A stretch of DNA of 64,000 bases from Paraniabella ginsengisoli (GCF_022513635.1 NZ_JAKWBL010000003.1:186001-250000), one strand, 5' to 3'; positions 29,601 through 39,648 are shown, counted from the first letter of the stretch. A program made the numbers and translations. Notes: generated by a model not told the origin, from the letters alone.

Positions 29601-31146
29601 TCCAGCACACCTTCATCGCCCCAGGTATGTATACAACGGGCCGCATCACCTTTGCCTTCATACTCCCAGTAAAAACTATGGTTACTTTGATTGGTTAGCT
29701 TTATCAATAAATGATCTTCATATTCAAACCTTTTCACGGCACCCATTACATCTTCGGTTCCAATCATATTGCCGGCAGCATCATACTGGTATTGTATAAA
29801 ATTGATACGCCTGTTATCTGCAATAGTATAAACCCTTTGCACACGCCCCATTTCATCATTTTGCAGCTTTAGAAGCCTGCCACAACTATCGATAATGCTG
29901 GTCAGATTTCCTTTTGTATCATAATCAAACCGAATAGAAAAACCTTGCGGATCGGTAATAGAAGCCAGCATGGCAAAGCCATCCCTGTTCTTTTTTCGCT
30001 AAAGCGATATACAAGCTTGTCAGCATCGGTAACGAAATATCCGGCTTCATCTTTTTCAAAAAACAGTTGCTCAATGCGATGATAAAACAGTTCCCCATTC
30101 TGCAAGTAAGGTAAAGCCGCTTCCCGGCCATCTTTCAGTCGGATAGCAAATCCATTGCCCACATCATACAGGCCTATATTATAGCTATGATGCCAGTTGT
30201 AACCCAATGAGGTTTCTACAGCAGCATCACTGTAATAAGTTCTTTCCCAAACAAATGGTATAGGGCCGGGTAATTCAAAATCAACATTGTTATGAATAAC
30301 CCTTCCTGTTGCCGCATCGACGGGCTCTCCGAACGATTTACATTTGATGGATTGTAACACATTGGCAAGTCCTTCATTCTTTTTACTGATCTTATTGATC
30401 ACATCCTGAAACTTATCACCCATTTTTTTCCAGGCCTTACTCAGGCCTTTAATACCCATCGACAACATCAATTGAAAAAGATCGATCGTTGGTGGGCCAC
30501 CTACCAGTACCTGGCCACCGCTGCTGATGATTCCTAATAACAAAGAGGTAGGAAGCATGAGATCAAGCACCGGCCTTGGTGCTTTATTCATACGTGGCAA
30601 ACTAGGAAAACCAACGAGATTACAAGATAATGCCGGGTGAAACTGTGTGGAGAAGGGGCCTCCATCGGCCAGTACAGTACTGCTTCCCATCCACATTTCG
30701 GAAGATGAGGTAGGCACTGCAAGAGGAAGCAGGTGCAAGAACATTGCTGGTAGGTGCATTACAGGTGTACCGGCATTATTGATCCAGCGGCTATGCACTT
30801 TTACCGAAGGCTTTAGTGCATTTACAATAGCCGATGCCACACCAGCCACGCTAAAGCCATCGCCTTCTGCAGGTGGCGGCGGTAATGCTGAAGCAATGGC
30901 ATTCATTATAGCACCAAAAATATCGAAGATCAATCCTACGTGTGGTACGGGGAAAACGGGGCATGGTGGAGCAATGGTCTGTTCGAAATCTATGCCCATT
31001 GCCAGGTCGAAATATTTACCAGCAGGCATACCCGGCATAGCCGGAAATATGCCGGCAAGGCCTGCCTGAAGTTCGTCCAGTTTTCCTTTTGCTTCGCCAA
31101 ACAGTTCGCCAAAACCTTTATTAGGCGCTGATCCTGCTGTTACCAT
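26622..31146 (-). CDS. rhs: T6SS Rhs effector: PAAR-like N-domain, Rhs core, C-terminal deaminase toxin (two frameshifts)
   Basis: Three frames (29902-31146, 28151-29971, 26622-28172) form one protein of about 1,500 aa. Breaks lie near 29975 and at the G5 run near 28210. The N-terminus is rich in small hydrophobic residues with a PAAR-like metal/spike motif region (SEMWMGSSTVLADGGPFSTQ, LSCNLVGFPSLP), then CKSFGEPVDAATGRVIHN (Rhs start) and dozens of YD repeats (YEYDGxGNL-type). The core ends at YISQDPIGLMGGLPNFYGYV. The unrelated C-terminus of about 140 aa has a deaminase zinc site: HTE at 416-418 and C445-x3-C449 (NPCKPGCQPAIRR) of the last frame. This is most like Pput_2613-type deaminase toxins, with base and substrate unknown. 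Loading would use VgrG (32581) and the gene at 31198. Confidence 0.85.
27111..27342. repeat. Rhs tip repeat, copy C, inside full-length rhs
   Basis: Parental copy of the 232-bp repeat at 23784-24015; it encodes the last conserved part of the Rhs core before the variable toxin. Direct orientation with copies A and B, so homologous recombination would exchange the toxin tips and delete the segment between. Confidence 0.9.
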
Positions 31147-31197
31147 TATCTAATATTTTATTAAGTTCAAATTTCAAACACGCAACAGATCCTTCAT

Positions 31198-32565
31198 TTA
31201 AAAAGGCACGGGTGGCATGTATTTGCTACGAGGCTTAACAGTGCTTTTTTCCAGTTCTGTACCGCCGATCAATTCTCTCCAGTCTTCTCCGATCCACACA
31301 TCAAGCTGATCCTCCAGCGCTTTCAATTCATCTTTAGGTTTTAATTTTTCTCCTAAAAAAACGGCCAGGTAAGCTGCATGTAAAAAAGTACTCTGCCTGA
31401 TCATTTCTTTACTTAACTGGCTACCGGCTACCATTGCCAGCAAACTATTTTCAAAAGCAGGTTTGTGCCTGCCTCTTAAGTAATACAGATGTCCCGAAAT
31501 GCGGTAACCTTCCATTGTGAAAAAATATCTCCAAATTTTAATGCCATCGCAGCCATAGCCTCATATGCTTTAATTGCTGCTTCCCATTTTCTTTTAGCGG
31601 CTAACAATGCACCTTTCAACATCATGCAGGCTTTCCATGAATGATATCCACTGGCATCTCCTTTTTCCATTTCGGCTTCAGCTTTAGCGATAGCCTCATC
31701 TGCATGCCGCTCACTGGGTTCGTGATCTTTAATATTATAATGTGCCTGAGAGGCTACAAGCAACGTAGAAACGATAGTAGATGAGTTGCCTGTTTCTTTT
31801 GCAATAGATAGCATTTTTCCAACCTCACGCGTTGTTAGCTTAGGATCTTTCTTTACAATCGTATCCATTACGGTACGTATTTGTTTTGTAAGCCGTGCCT
31901 CCGGGCTTACAGCATCACTGTTTCCGCCGCCCTTATCCATTTCATTGTTAATAGCAGCCAGCATGTTAAGATCTGGCTTTAACTCTACCACCTTGTCAGT
32001 ATTATTAATAAAAATTTTTCTGCTTGCAGCATGATCAATTGTCACAAGCCTGATATGCGCAGGTATGCCTTTCTTTATTTTTTGGTTCAACCAATCACCT
32101 AATATGAATTGGTGCGGCTTTGCCGGAGGAAAATAGAGACAGAAATTATTTTTTCGAATCCTCGCAAATGATCTTTTAGGCGAAGCATTTCTTTTAACAA
32201 ACCGCTGAAACCGCTGTTAATACTTATTAGTGGAGTAAATAAAGGATTTAAAATTCCGTCATTTTTAAGCGCCAGCATCAGGTCTTGCGATGGATCTGGT
32301 ATTGGTTGAAACCAGCTTTCATACTCTTTCCAGAGTGCTTCTTCAAAAGAAGTCGGATCACCTTTGTATGCAGTGTTGAAGCGAAAAAAATATCATCAAA
32401 AATGCCAATAGGCAAACGTTCCGTTTCAATAAACTTATCAATAATATCAATATCCTGGTAAGTGGCTATCCACACTGCCAGGTTCCAGGTTTTTAATTTA
32501 TCAACCCGCGCCCATTCTTCCCGTATCTTGTAAAACTCCTGCGCTACAGATGTTGTGCTACTCAT
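31198..32565 (-). CDS. Putative effector adaptor/chaperone between vgrG and rhs (three frameshifts)
   Basis: Frames 32278-32565, 31476-32090 and 31198-31515, plus the linking sequence, form one protein of about 455 aa. It is soluble, with no signal peptide. The middle is a helical repeat-like region (LLVASQAHYNIKDHEPSERH, EAAIKAYEAMAAMALKFGDI) reminiscent of TPR-type scaffolds, and the C-terminus is DWRELIGGTELEKSTVKPRS. It starts 16 bp after the vgrG stop and ends 52 bp before the rhs start. In other T6SS types this slot holds Tap/DUF4123, DUF1795 or DUF2169 adaptors that load Rhs effectors onto VgrG. None of those families is recognisable here, so it may be a Bacteroidota-specific adaptor. 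Confidence 0.55.
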
Positions 32566-32580
32566 AGTTATGAAGATTAT

Positions 32581-34416
32581 TTAAGAATTGATCTTTACAA
32601 TAGCTCCGGTCACACTTACATCGCCACCAGCGCCCATATCTATCTTGCCACCATTAATGCTCGCAGTTGATGAACCAACGGCTTCCAGCTTTTTGGAAAA
32701 CAGTCCCATTTCGTTAGAACCTACAACAGTTGTAGCTTTTGAAGATACAGTTGCCGTTGTTTTGCCCGAAGCTAAGAAATCAATATCGGCTACCATTGCC
32801 ATATTTTTAGTAGCGCTCGACACAATATCTTCCTTCGCTATTGTGTAAATATTTTTACCATTTACGGTTATGGTTCCGTCTTTCTTCATATTCAATGTAC
32901 TTTCTCCACAAGTAAGCGTAATGCTTTCATTGCTCTTCATTGTTACATTACCTGCACCATCCATGAGCACGCTGTTGCCATCCATGTCTTCTACAAATAC
33001 ACTTCCTGCATTATCATCAAGTAATACCTTGTTACCACTACGGCTTTGCAAAGCTTTTACATCATTGCCCGCATTGCCAAAAGCATTGTTAGCCTTTCCG
33101 TGATAAACCGCTCCAATTACATAAGGCTTGGTAGCACTGTCGCCCTCAAAACCAATGATCACTTCTTCGCCAACTTCTGGTATAAAGAACATACCCTTGC
33201 CGCCACCAGCATGTGGCGTAGTCACCCTGATCCATGGTGTCTTTTCAGATCCATTCATCCAGTGAAACTTTACCCTGATGCGGCCCAAACCGTTGAAGTC
33301 ATTATTATCAGTTACAATAGCGCTTTGGGTTTCACAATTAGGTTCTCTGGGTGCTTCAACTGGCGGTACTTTTATACTGCCTGGAACTGCTGTGAAATTG
33401 TTGTCATAATTGCCCATTGCATCAACAAAATGACTAACGCCTACAATGAGATATTCTCCGTAGCCTTCTGTTTGTGCGCTAAAAACATTGCTGCCAGACA
33501 CATCAACGGTTGCGCCCACATTTACACCAGGGTGCCCACTTTTACCGTTAAACGTAAACCATGCGGCTGCCCTGTATAGCGCTGCGCATATTAGTTATGT
33601 CATCCTGTTGTTTTTTATTGGTCAGAAATTGATTATTCCACAGAACAGGTTGTGCTGTGTACACCGTTTGACCGAGTTGCATTACTTTTTTCCAAGAGAA
33701 TTAAGGCCGGCTTTATCTTCTATCCCTGAAGGTTGGCTTGTGTACACCTGGCTATTCATATAATCCCAACCCATCATTTGAGTTTTTACCCGGGCATTTA
33801 GCGACATGTTGAAGCTGCTCAAATGGCTGCCATATGTCAGCTTTACTGCTTTGTCTGATTTGGGCTGGCCAACAACCAGGTTTTGTCCATCCCAAAATAA
33901 CCATTCTCCAAAAGTGCTTGTAAGCCTTTGTAAAAATTCCCAGGCAGTTTCTTTAAACTGTACTGTGTAAGCAAGTGTTTCTCCATATAAGGGCTGAACT
34001 TTAGGGCTTAATAAATTTTGAGGAAAAGATTTTAGAACATCGTTAGCAATATTCTTTATGGCTTTCTTTTCCCAGCTTTGACAGTGAGGCCCACTTTCCA
34101 GCATGATAGTTGGTGAGTAGCCGCTAATAATTACGTTGCCATGATGGCCGGCAAAACGCGATGTTTCAACACTTGTTACAACTCCTTTAAATAAAAGGTT
34201 GCCTTCAAATCCTTCTGACTGGACACGGGCACCAAAAGTGCCGCCAATCATATCTTTAGAAGAACTGAAAATACTGCTTTTGCCATCGATAGCTTCTGCC
34301 GGACAGACCAGTGAGAAATGATGGTGATCAAAAATACTTTGCGTAAGAGAGAAAGAAGTATAGACAGGAATGGGGTTACCATTAATGCTAAATGAAGCAT
34401 TGGTTAATTGGGCCAT
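32581..34416 (-). CDS. tssI: T6SS spike protein VgrG/TssI (two frameshifts)
   Basis: Frames 33682-34416 and 32581-33519, joined through about 160 bp of shifted coding sequence (breaks near 33688 and 33575), give about 610 aa. The N-terminal gp27-like part includes AYTVQFKETAWEFLQRLTST. The OB-fold (gp5-like) region includes RIRVKFHWMNGSEKTPWIRV and VGEEVIIGFEGDSATKPYVI. The C-terminal beta-helix needle has repeats (SVFVEDMDGNSVLMDGAGNV, then TLTCGESTLNMKKDGTITVN). It ends VKINS with no extra effector domain, so effectors are probably non-covalent cargo. It stands immediately upstream of the adaptor and rhs. Confidence 0.9.
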
Positions 34417-34551
34417 AAATAAAGGTTTTGTCGTTTATGGATTAAATATGTTTAGTTATAAATATTAAGTCCTTACTGATCGTTACAATTTAATTCTACA
34501 TTTTTGTTTATATAATTTACTTTTTCTGAATCGATAATATACTGGTGTATA

Positions 34552-34899
34552 TTATTCACGATATAGAAAAAAGGTATTGTCTATATTTTTAGGATGCCAG
34601 CCACTTTTTATTATCTCCTCAGAGCTACCTGCTTCCTGGAATTTAATAGTTACAGGATAGGAAGAATCTGCCGGAGCAACATTTGCGAGGTCCGTGAGCT
34701 TTCCATTTATATCTTTATAAATCGTGAATGAAACCTGCCTTTCCTGTAAGTAATCCGCAAGTTTTTCTAATACCTCTGTTTCTTCTTTTTCACTTTCCGC
34801 CTTTACCAGTTCATTCCAATAATTATTAAGCATACTCTTTTGATTTACCGAACAGGAAAATAAAAACAATGCAATGGCACAGATTTTTACATACTTCAT
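34552..34899 (-). CDS. Small lipoprotein, candidate immunity to the metallopeptidase
   Basis: 115 aa. The lipoprotein signal (MKYVKICAIALFLFSC, Cys +1 at residue 16) is followed by a helical segment (ESEKEETEVLEKLADYLQER) and a beta-rich end (YPVTIKFQEAGSSEEIIKSG). It starts 3 bp after the stop of the zincin gene, implying translational coupling. A periplasm-facing lipoprotein fits neutralising a protease that acts in the periplasm. Family not recognised; role inferred from position. Confidence 0.55.
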   Translation of the reverse strand: MKYVKICAIALFLFSCSVNQKSMLNNYWNELVKAESEKEETEVLEKLADYLQERQVSFTIYKDINGKLTDLANVAPADSSYPVTIKFQEAGSSEEIIKSGWHPKNIDNTFFLYRE

Positions 34900-34902
34900 A
34901 AA

Positions 34903-35558
34903 CTAACTTATTTTATGTTTTTGAAGTTTACTGCTTACCCAGTTTGAAAAATGTCTTAGGTGTCTTTGCTTAACAACTTCACCATTATTCATTATTGATG
35001 TTTTATCCTTGTACCAGGCACTTTGTTTTTCATACTCATCCTTGAGTCCGATCATATGCCCGAACTCATGTACCACGCCCCTTTGGGTAAGACCGAAATT
35101 TTTAGGGGTTGCTATAACGTCCTTATCATCTAACTGACTGTTGCCGGAGAATGTATTGACATAACTCCTTGCAAATTTTTGGGTTTTTATTACAGAGATC
35201 TCCCAATGATCTTGCAACCAAAATCCTTCTACCTGTGTTTTAAAACGAAGTTCTAAAACCACATTTAAGCCGCTGCTTAAAACTTTAATCACTTTTCTAT
35301 TCCAGGTTGATTTTACGTTTTGTTCCCATTGCGTTATGAAATTCTTTTTTCCAGATCAGTCCACTTCCCGTTTTTGTTCTGAAAGAAAAATTGCAGGTTC
35401 ATAAAACAAATCAACTTATACTCTCGCACAGGTTTGCCTTTTGCTATGAGGTATAAATCATAGGCATCATTCACATCCAACTCGCCTGCTGTTATATCTG
35501 TTTCATAGTCTATACACACTTCATCAGGCGCGAGTGAAAAGGGTGTTCTGTACGGCAT
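34903..35558 (-). CDS. Zincin metallopeptidase, candidate T6SS cargo effector (one frameshift)
   Basis: Frames 35334-35558 and 34903-35292 join across the A5 run near 35343 (junction reads KNFITQWEQNVKSTWNRKVI) into about 218 aa. The catalytic motif VVHEFGHMIGLKDEY (HExxHxxGLxD) has two zinc His, the catalytic Glu and a third His/Asp-type ligand, typical of metzincin-like zincins; a later KTSIMNNGE resembles the Met-turn. No signal peptide is present (MPYRTPFSLAPDEVCIDYET), so export would need the T6SS. It lies between tssD and vgrG and is followed by a coupled lipoprotein gene. Target unknown: peptidoglycan peptides or envelope proteins are possible. Confidence 0.7.
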
Positions 35559-35655
35559 ATAAATAAGTTTACAATACCCGATTGATATTGCGAATGCAGT
35601 AATATTTTTTATTCCTTACACAATAACCAAACCAATAATATCAATCTGAGCCGCT

Positions 35656-36045
35656 TTAGACCGGCCAATTTTTCTTGAAACTTGAATCATTCAATTTCAC
35701 TTCTTTCGCGCTCAATCTCAAAGTGATCTGCATGGGATATTCGCCATTGTGGGTGTACTCTTCCGTGTAATCAATACAATGAGCGTCGGTAAATTTTAAT
35801 GTTTTGAGCTGGCTCATATTATCGCGCCTGTAGAACGTGATAGCTCCGTTCTTGGTTTGTGTAGGGCTGATCATCCAGTCAAAAAGATCTGATTTCCCAT
35901 TGCTTTCTATGGTTATATCTATAATACCTCCTTGTGGAATGGACGAAGGCCTGCTGGTAACATCTGTATCTTGTGAGAAATGATAGCGACAATGAAGCAC
36001 GTTGATGTCTTCACCATCTAATGTAAGTTTTGAAATAAATGACAT
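35656..36045 (-). CDS. tssD: T6SS tube protein TssD (Hcp), second paralogue
   Basis: 129 aa, intact; a Bacteroidota-type Hcp (DUF/TssD-like). It shares the pattern of the neighbouring paralogue: MSF.sKL..DG..., hcRYHFSQDTDVTSRPSSIP, GGIIDITIESNGKSDLFDWM and a C-terminal strand (ITLRLSAKEVKLNDSSFKKN). Length and pattern match tube-forming Hcp. It is the copy adjacent to the zincin effector gene, so it could be its dedicated carrier (inference). Confidence 0.85.
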   Translation of the reverse strand: MSFISKLTLDGEDINVLHCRYHFSQDTDVTSRPSSIPQGGIIDITIESNGKSDLFDWMISPTQTKNGAITFYRRDNMSQLKTLKFTDAHCIDYTEEYTHNGEYPMQITLRLSAKEVKLNDSSFKKNWPV

Positions 36046-36198
36046 ATAGTTGTTTTTAGGGTATCAGCTCAATCTAACTATACTTCGTTCTATGTTTAGT
36101 TTTCATGATCTTTCGACCATTTCAAATAGGTACATAAAATAGGTTTTTGAATGCGACTATTTTACGTTTATTAAAGTGAATGTTTTAATAAACCACAA

Positions 36199-36231
36199 AT
36201 AACCCAACCCTCTTAATAAGGGTCGGGTTAT
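36199..36231 (-). terminator. Hairpin after the first tssD gene
   Basis: A 13-bp stem (ataacccaaccct / agggtcgggttat, one G-T pair) with a 7-nt loop lies 57 bp downstream of the tssD stop at 36288 on the minus strand. It probably attenuates or ends the highly expressed tssB-C-D transcript; the U-tract is poor. Confidence 0.55.
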
Positions 36232-36287
36232 AGATTTAAATATATTGCATTATTGAATGCTTAATAAATCATGTTGATTTTGAACGT

Positions 36288-36677
36288 CTAAACTGCCCAC
36301 TGATTTACATGAGAAGCGTTGCCCATGGTTATTTCCTTGGCGCTAATTGTAAATGTTTCAGTAATAGGAGTGTCACCTGTAGAGTTGAAATTCTCACGGT
36401 AAGAAACCAAATAACCTTCTTTAAAATTCAGTTCCTTCATAGTGGCGTCTGAATCTCTTTTAGTAAATGTTACTGTGCCGTCCTTTCTTTCAAAGTTGTT
36501 GCACATCCATTCAAAAAATTTAGTGTCTCCGGTTGATTCAACGGTTAGGGTGATTTGACCACCGCGGGTAATTGAGGAAGGGCGGCCAGTGGCGTCGGTT
36601 TCCTGTTTAAGGGCATAGCTTAGATCCAGGATGTTGCTTTTGGCACCCGCTACATCCAGTTGTGCTTTAAATGACAT
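36288..36677 (-). CDS. tssD: T6SS tube protein TssD (Hcp), first paralogue
   Basis: 129 aa, intact. The sequence MSFKAQLDVAGAKSNILDLS, ALKQETDATGRPSSITRGGQ, LTVESTGDTKFFEWMCNNFE and ETFTISAKEITMGNASHVNQ is the Hcp fold of Bacteroidota T6SSiii. It forms the inner tube expelled with the VgrG spike. It is 180 bp downstream of tssC and followed by a hairpin, consistent with its own high expression. Confidence 0.9.
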   Translation of the reverse strand: MSFKAQLDVAGAKSNILDLSYALKQETDATGRPSSITRGGQITLTVESTGDTKFFEWMCNNFERKDGTVTFTKRDSDATMKELNFKEGYLVSYRENFNSTGDTPITETFTISAKEITMGNASHVNQWAV

Positions 36678-36857
36678 AATTGTACATTTTTGATGTTAAA
36701 AAATAAGTATAAAAACTATAAATAAATAACAGGGCTATGGATACTTATCTAAATAACACAATTTCGGTTTTCATAATAATTCATCATAGATTAAGTACTT
36801 TCAAAAAACGTATTGGTGTTCGAATTATTGCAAGGGCTGTATTAAAAAAATATTAAA

Positions 36858-38249
36858 CTATTTATCTTGTTCATAGCTAGACATCCATTCAATTCCATCT
36901 GCATCATCGCCCTTCTGTCCATCTAACTTAATAAGAAATGTTTTCGCAGGGAAATAAGGTTTCAAATGAATATCAAGGAAAATTCTATCCTTCTGAATCG
37001 GATCTTGTTCAAATCTTTTAATGGTAAAGTTTTCAATCAATTTATTAGGGCCGGTAATACTATCTAAAAATTTTACGATTTGTCCATTGAGTTCTTTTCT
37101 TGTATTAGCATTGAAATTTTCAAAGGCGCGCCTGTTAAGGAAGTCCATCATTACTTTAGCTACATAGTCAAACACACGCACTACCGAATAAGTTTGCAAC
37201 CCGATGTTATCTCCATTAAACAAAGTTTTTGCAGAAAATGCCATAACCTTGCCATACTCCTTGGCCATTGGTACTAATCCCAGTTTTTCCAATCCGGCAA
37301 TTTCACTTTTCTTAAGATCAAATTTTACACCATCTACTTCGTTCATGCTACCATGCTTTTTACCTGCAGTAACCTGAGACATTAAGGTGTAATAAATTTT
37401 ACCACCTAATGATGAAGATGGTGGTACAAAAAGATGATCTTCTTCACCAACGGCATCTTCTTTGCCACGCCCTACTAACCAGTTACAGGCCATTACAACA
37501 TTGGAGCGGTATGGATCTCCACCAGTTAAATTCGCAGCTTCGAACAATTCCATTACATCATCAGGCGTATCAAGGTTTTCAAAATCGGTAACCAGCATCA
37601 CCTTGTTATCATAAGCGATCTTCGCCCATTTTTCAACTACTTTATTGGAGCCTAAATAACCAGGTAATACTAATATTCCATAATTGTTTCGAAGGTCAAG
37701 CCTGTCATAATTATTTACCAGTTCTGCTTGTACATGATCGATGAAACGAGTGTTATCAAGATCTTTGAGCTGATCTGGCTCAGCATTCATAAATGATGCA
37801 TTCTTTATTTTTTGGCTTTCTGTATTTTTAAAGAATAATGCAACTGAACGATAAGAACGCTCTAACTCCTGTGTGCGTTCGAGAGATTTTTTCACATTTG
37901 ACTTTAACGTTCTGTCAGCCGTTTCAGCCAACTGGTTACAATTCTCCACCATGGTACTCAAGTCATCTGTCGACTCAAGTATATCAACCCACCAGCTAAG
38001 CATTTTTTTCAGATCGTCTCTTTCTTTCTTCTTGCTGCTTTCTTCTAAGAAGATCTTCTTCCGTGCTTTTCTTTCAGGGTTTAAATTTTGAACATTGTCT
38101 ATTGCTGATTCCAAAAGATCGTAACCACCAAGTTTAGCCAATGGTTGCAAATGGGAATCTAAACTACCAAGCTCGAGGGATTCCGGCTGCTTATACTCTT
38201 TCTGTACATTTTGTTCTTCCGGAGAAAGTTGATTTTGAGCTGTTGACAT
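36858..38249 (-). CDS. tssC: T6SS sheath large subunit TssC
   Basis: 463 aa, intact. TssC-type features: RSVALFFKNTESQKIKNASF (wall strand region), YDRLDLRNNYGILVLPGYLG, AYDNKVMLVTDFENLDTPDD, and near the C-terminus VVRVFDYVAKVMMDFLNRRA then QKDRIFLDIHLKPYFPAKTF. The N-terminal 60 residues are more variable, as usual in the family. It assembles with TssB into the contractile sheath. The gene starts 40 bp after the corrected tssB stop. Confidence 0.9.
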   Translation of the reverse strand: MSTAQNQLSPEEQNVQKEYKQPESLELGSLDSHLQPLAKLGGYDLLESAIDNVQNLNPERKARKKIFLEESSKKKERDDLKKMLSWWVDILESTDDLSTMVENCNQLAETADRTLKSNVKKSLERTQELERSYRSVALFFKNTESQKIKNASFMNAEPDQLKDLDNTRFIDHVQAELVNNYDRLDLRNNYGILVLPGYLGSNKVVEKWAKIAYDNKVMLVTDFENLDTPDDVMELFEAANLTGGDPYRSNVVMACNWLVGRGKEDAVGEEDHLFVPPSSSLGGKIYYTLMSQVTAGKKHGSMNEVDGVKFDLKKSEIAGLEKLGLVPMAKEYGKVMAFSAKTLFNGDNIGLQTYSVVRVFDYVAKVMMDFLNRRAFENFNANTRKELNGQIVKFLDSITGPNKLIENFTIKRFEQDPIQKDRIFLDIHLKPYFPAKTFLIKLDGQKGDDADGIEWMSSYEQDK

Positions 38250-38289
38250 ATGATTTATTAAGGGTTTAGTAATTGTTCATTTAATGTTT

Positions 38290-38738
38290 CTACTTACCAT
38301 CTAGCTCCTGTACCAATACTTTCAGGGCAGCAACCAAATTCTCTTTTGTTGATTTATCAGACAAAGCCTGTTTCAAAAGTTTATTCGTTTTTAATTGCTT
38401 TACAATTTTTTGATACTGGTTACGTTTCATATCCAACTCACTCAGGTACTGACTTTGTTGTGTAATACCTTTGGGGCCAAAATCTTCCAGCCCCTTAAAG
38501 TTGAGTTCTTCTTTTTGCTGGCACCATCCTCCGTTTCAAATTCCATCTCTACTGAAGGATTGAAATGATTGAACACAGCACTCACATCAGTTAATCCATG
38601 AACAATTTCTGGTCTTACAGGTGGGAGATCGGTTAGTTTTTCAGCTAACAATACACGGTTTTGAGGTATGTCGGCAAAGGCTTCAAACGCGTCGTTTTTA
38701 ACTTCGGTACCGCCAATTCCATAAGGTTCAAGAGGCAT
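38290..38738 (-). CDS. tssB: T6SS sheath small subunit TssB (one frameshift)
   Basis: The frame from 38738 shifts at the A5 run near 38515 (corrected: KKEELNFKGLEDFGPKGITQ) and ends at TAG 38290-38292, about 149 aa. Typical TssB pattern: PQNRVLLAEKLTDLPPVRPE, SAVFNHFNPSVEMEFETEDG, LNFKGLEDFGP (TssB motif, L.F....DF.P) and a C-terminal helix (LSDKSTKENLVAALKVLVQE). It is the first gene of the T6SS run; the 270 bp upstream hold its promoter and the pyrR terminator. Confidence 0.85.
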
Positions 38739-38877
38739 AATTTGAAATTTTTAATAGATTATCGTAACGAATGTATGTTTTATTTACGTCTTCTCAAAGA
38801 TTGAAAAGTTACTAATTTTTATAAATTTTCAAGGTATTTTGTAAAATTAAATGGTTTGTCTATTACATAAAATAGCT

Positions 38878-38900
38878 AATTATAGTGATGTGCTATAATT
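38878..38900. promoter_or_regulatory. Perfect inverted repeat upstream of tssB
   Basis: aattatag-tgatgtg-ctataatt is an 8-bp perfect inverted repeat with a 7-nt spacer, about 140 bp upstream of the tssB start. Its size suits an operator for a dimeric regulator of the T6SS, but AT-rich palindromes also arise by chance. Confidence 0.3.
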
Positions 38901-38939
38901 GAACGCTTTGATAATAAGCAATATAGACTTAAAAATAAA

Positions 38940-38964
38940 AAAGAGTTTAATAGTTAAACTCTTT
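38940..38964 (-). terminator. Rho-independent terminator of pyrR
   Basis: The stem aaagagtttaa / ttaaactcttt (11 bp, 3-nt loop) is followed on the minus strand by TTTTTTATTTTT, 48 bp after the pyrR stop. It separates pyrR from the T6SS operon. Confidence 0.8.
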
Positions 38965-39011
38965 CAAATTTCAGACCGTAGACCGAATGTTATTAATATT
39001 TTAAATTTTGC

Positions 39012-39533
39012 TTACTCAATATAAACCTGATCCTTGTCACTATTCTCCTTCCAGCGTACCAATACTTTTTGGTTTTCAAAACTATCAATCGACTTACCAA
39101 TATAATCTGCCTGAATAGGAAACTGCCTGCTAAACCTGCGATCTATCAACACACAAAGTTCTACTTTGGCAGGCCGTCCAAAATCAAGCAATGCATCTAA
39201 AGCCGCACGTATAGTACGTCCGGTATACAATACATCATCGATCAGGATCACCGTTTTATTTTCTATGCTGAATGGAATATCTGTCTCGTTAGCCTTATGA
39301 AGTGTGTTACGAACATCATCTCTGTAAAAAGTGATGTCAAGCTTTCCATATTGGATAATGGTTTTTCCTACCAGTTGTTTTACTTCCTGATGAAGCCTGT
39401 CAGATAAATAAATACCTCGTGGTTGCAATCCAATAATTACTACATCAGACAAGTCGGTATGGTTTTCTATAACCTGTTGGGCCAGTCGTTTGATGGTAAT
39501 ATCAATAAGTTCTTTATTTAGAATTGATTTCAT
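39012..39533 (-). CDS. pyrR: Bifunctional pyr regulator/uracil phosphoribosyltransferase PyrR
   Basis: 173 aa, intact, family-typical length. The PRPP-binding motif is VILIDDVLYTGRTIRAALDA and the PyrR loop region is KLDITFYRDDVRN. It converts uracil + PRPP to UMP and in many bacteria binds pyr mRNA to attenuate transcription; no pyr genes are adjacent here. It is followed by a strong terminator and lies 116 bp from the pruA stop. Confidence 0.9.
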   Translation of the reverse strand: MKSILNKELIDITIKRLAQQVIENHTDLSDVVIIGLQPRGIYLSDRLHQEVKQLVGKTIIQYGKLDITFYRDDVRNTLHKANETDIPFSIENKTVILIDDVLYTGRTIRAALDALLDFGRPAKVELCVLIDRRFSRQFPIQADYIGKSIDSFENQKVLVRWKENSDKDQVYIE

Positions 39534-39648
39534 TTGTATGTCTTGTTTTTCTGCTGCCCTTAAATATTAATTCATGCTTGGATTTTGCTAAAAGACTAAT
39601 ATAAAGCTTTCATACTATTAATGTTATAAACAAAGAACATCCAGTTTT

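Noticed and set aside
33046..33579. Plus-strand ORF of 177 codons in vgrG
   Set aside because: Antisense to the conserved OB-fold part of VgrG; shadow frame.
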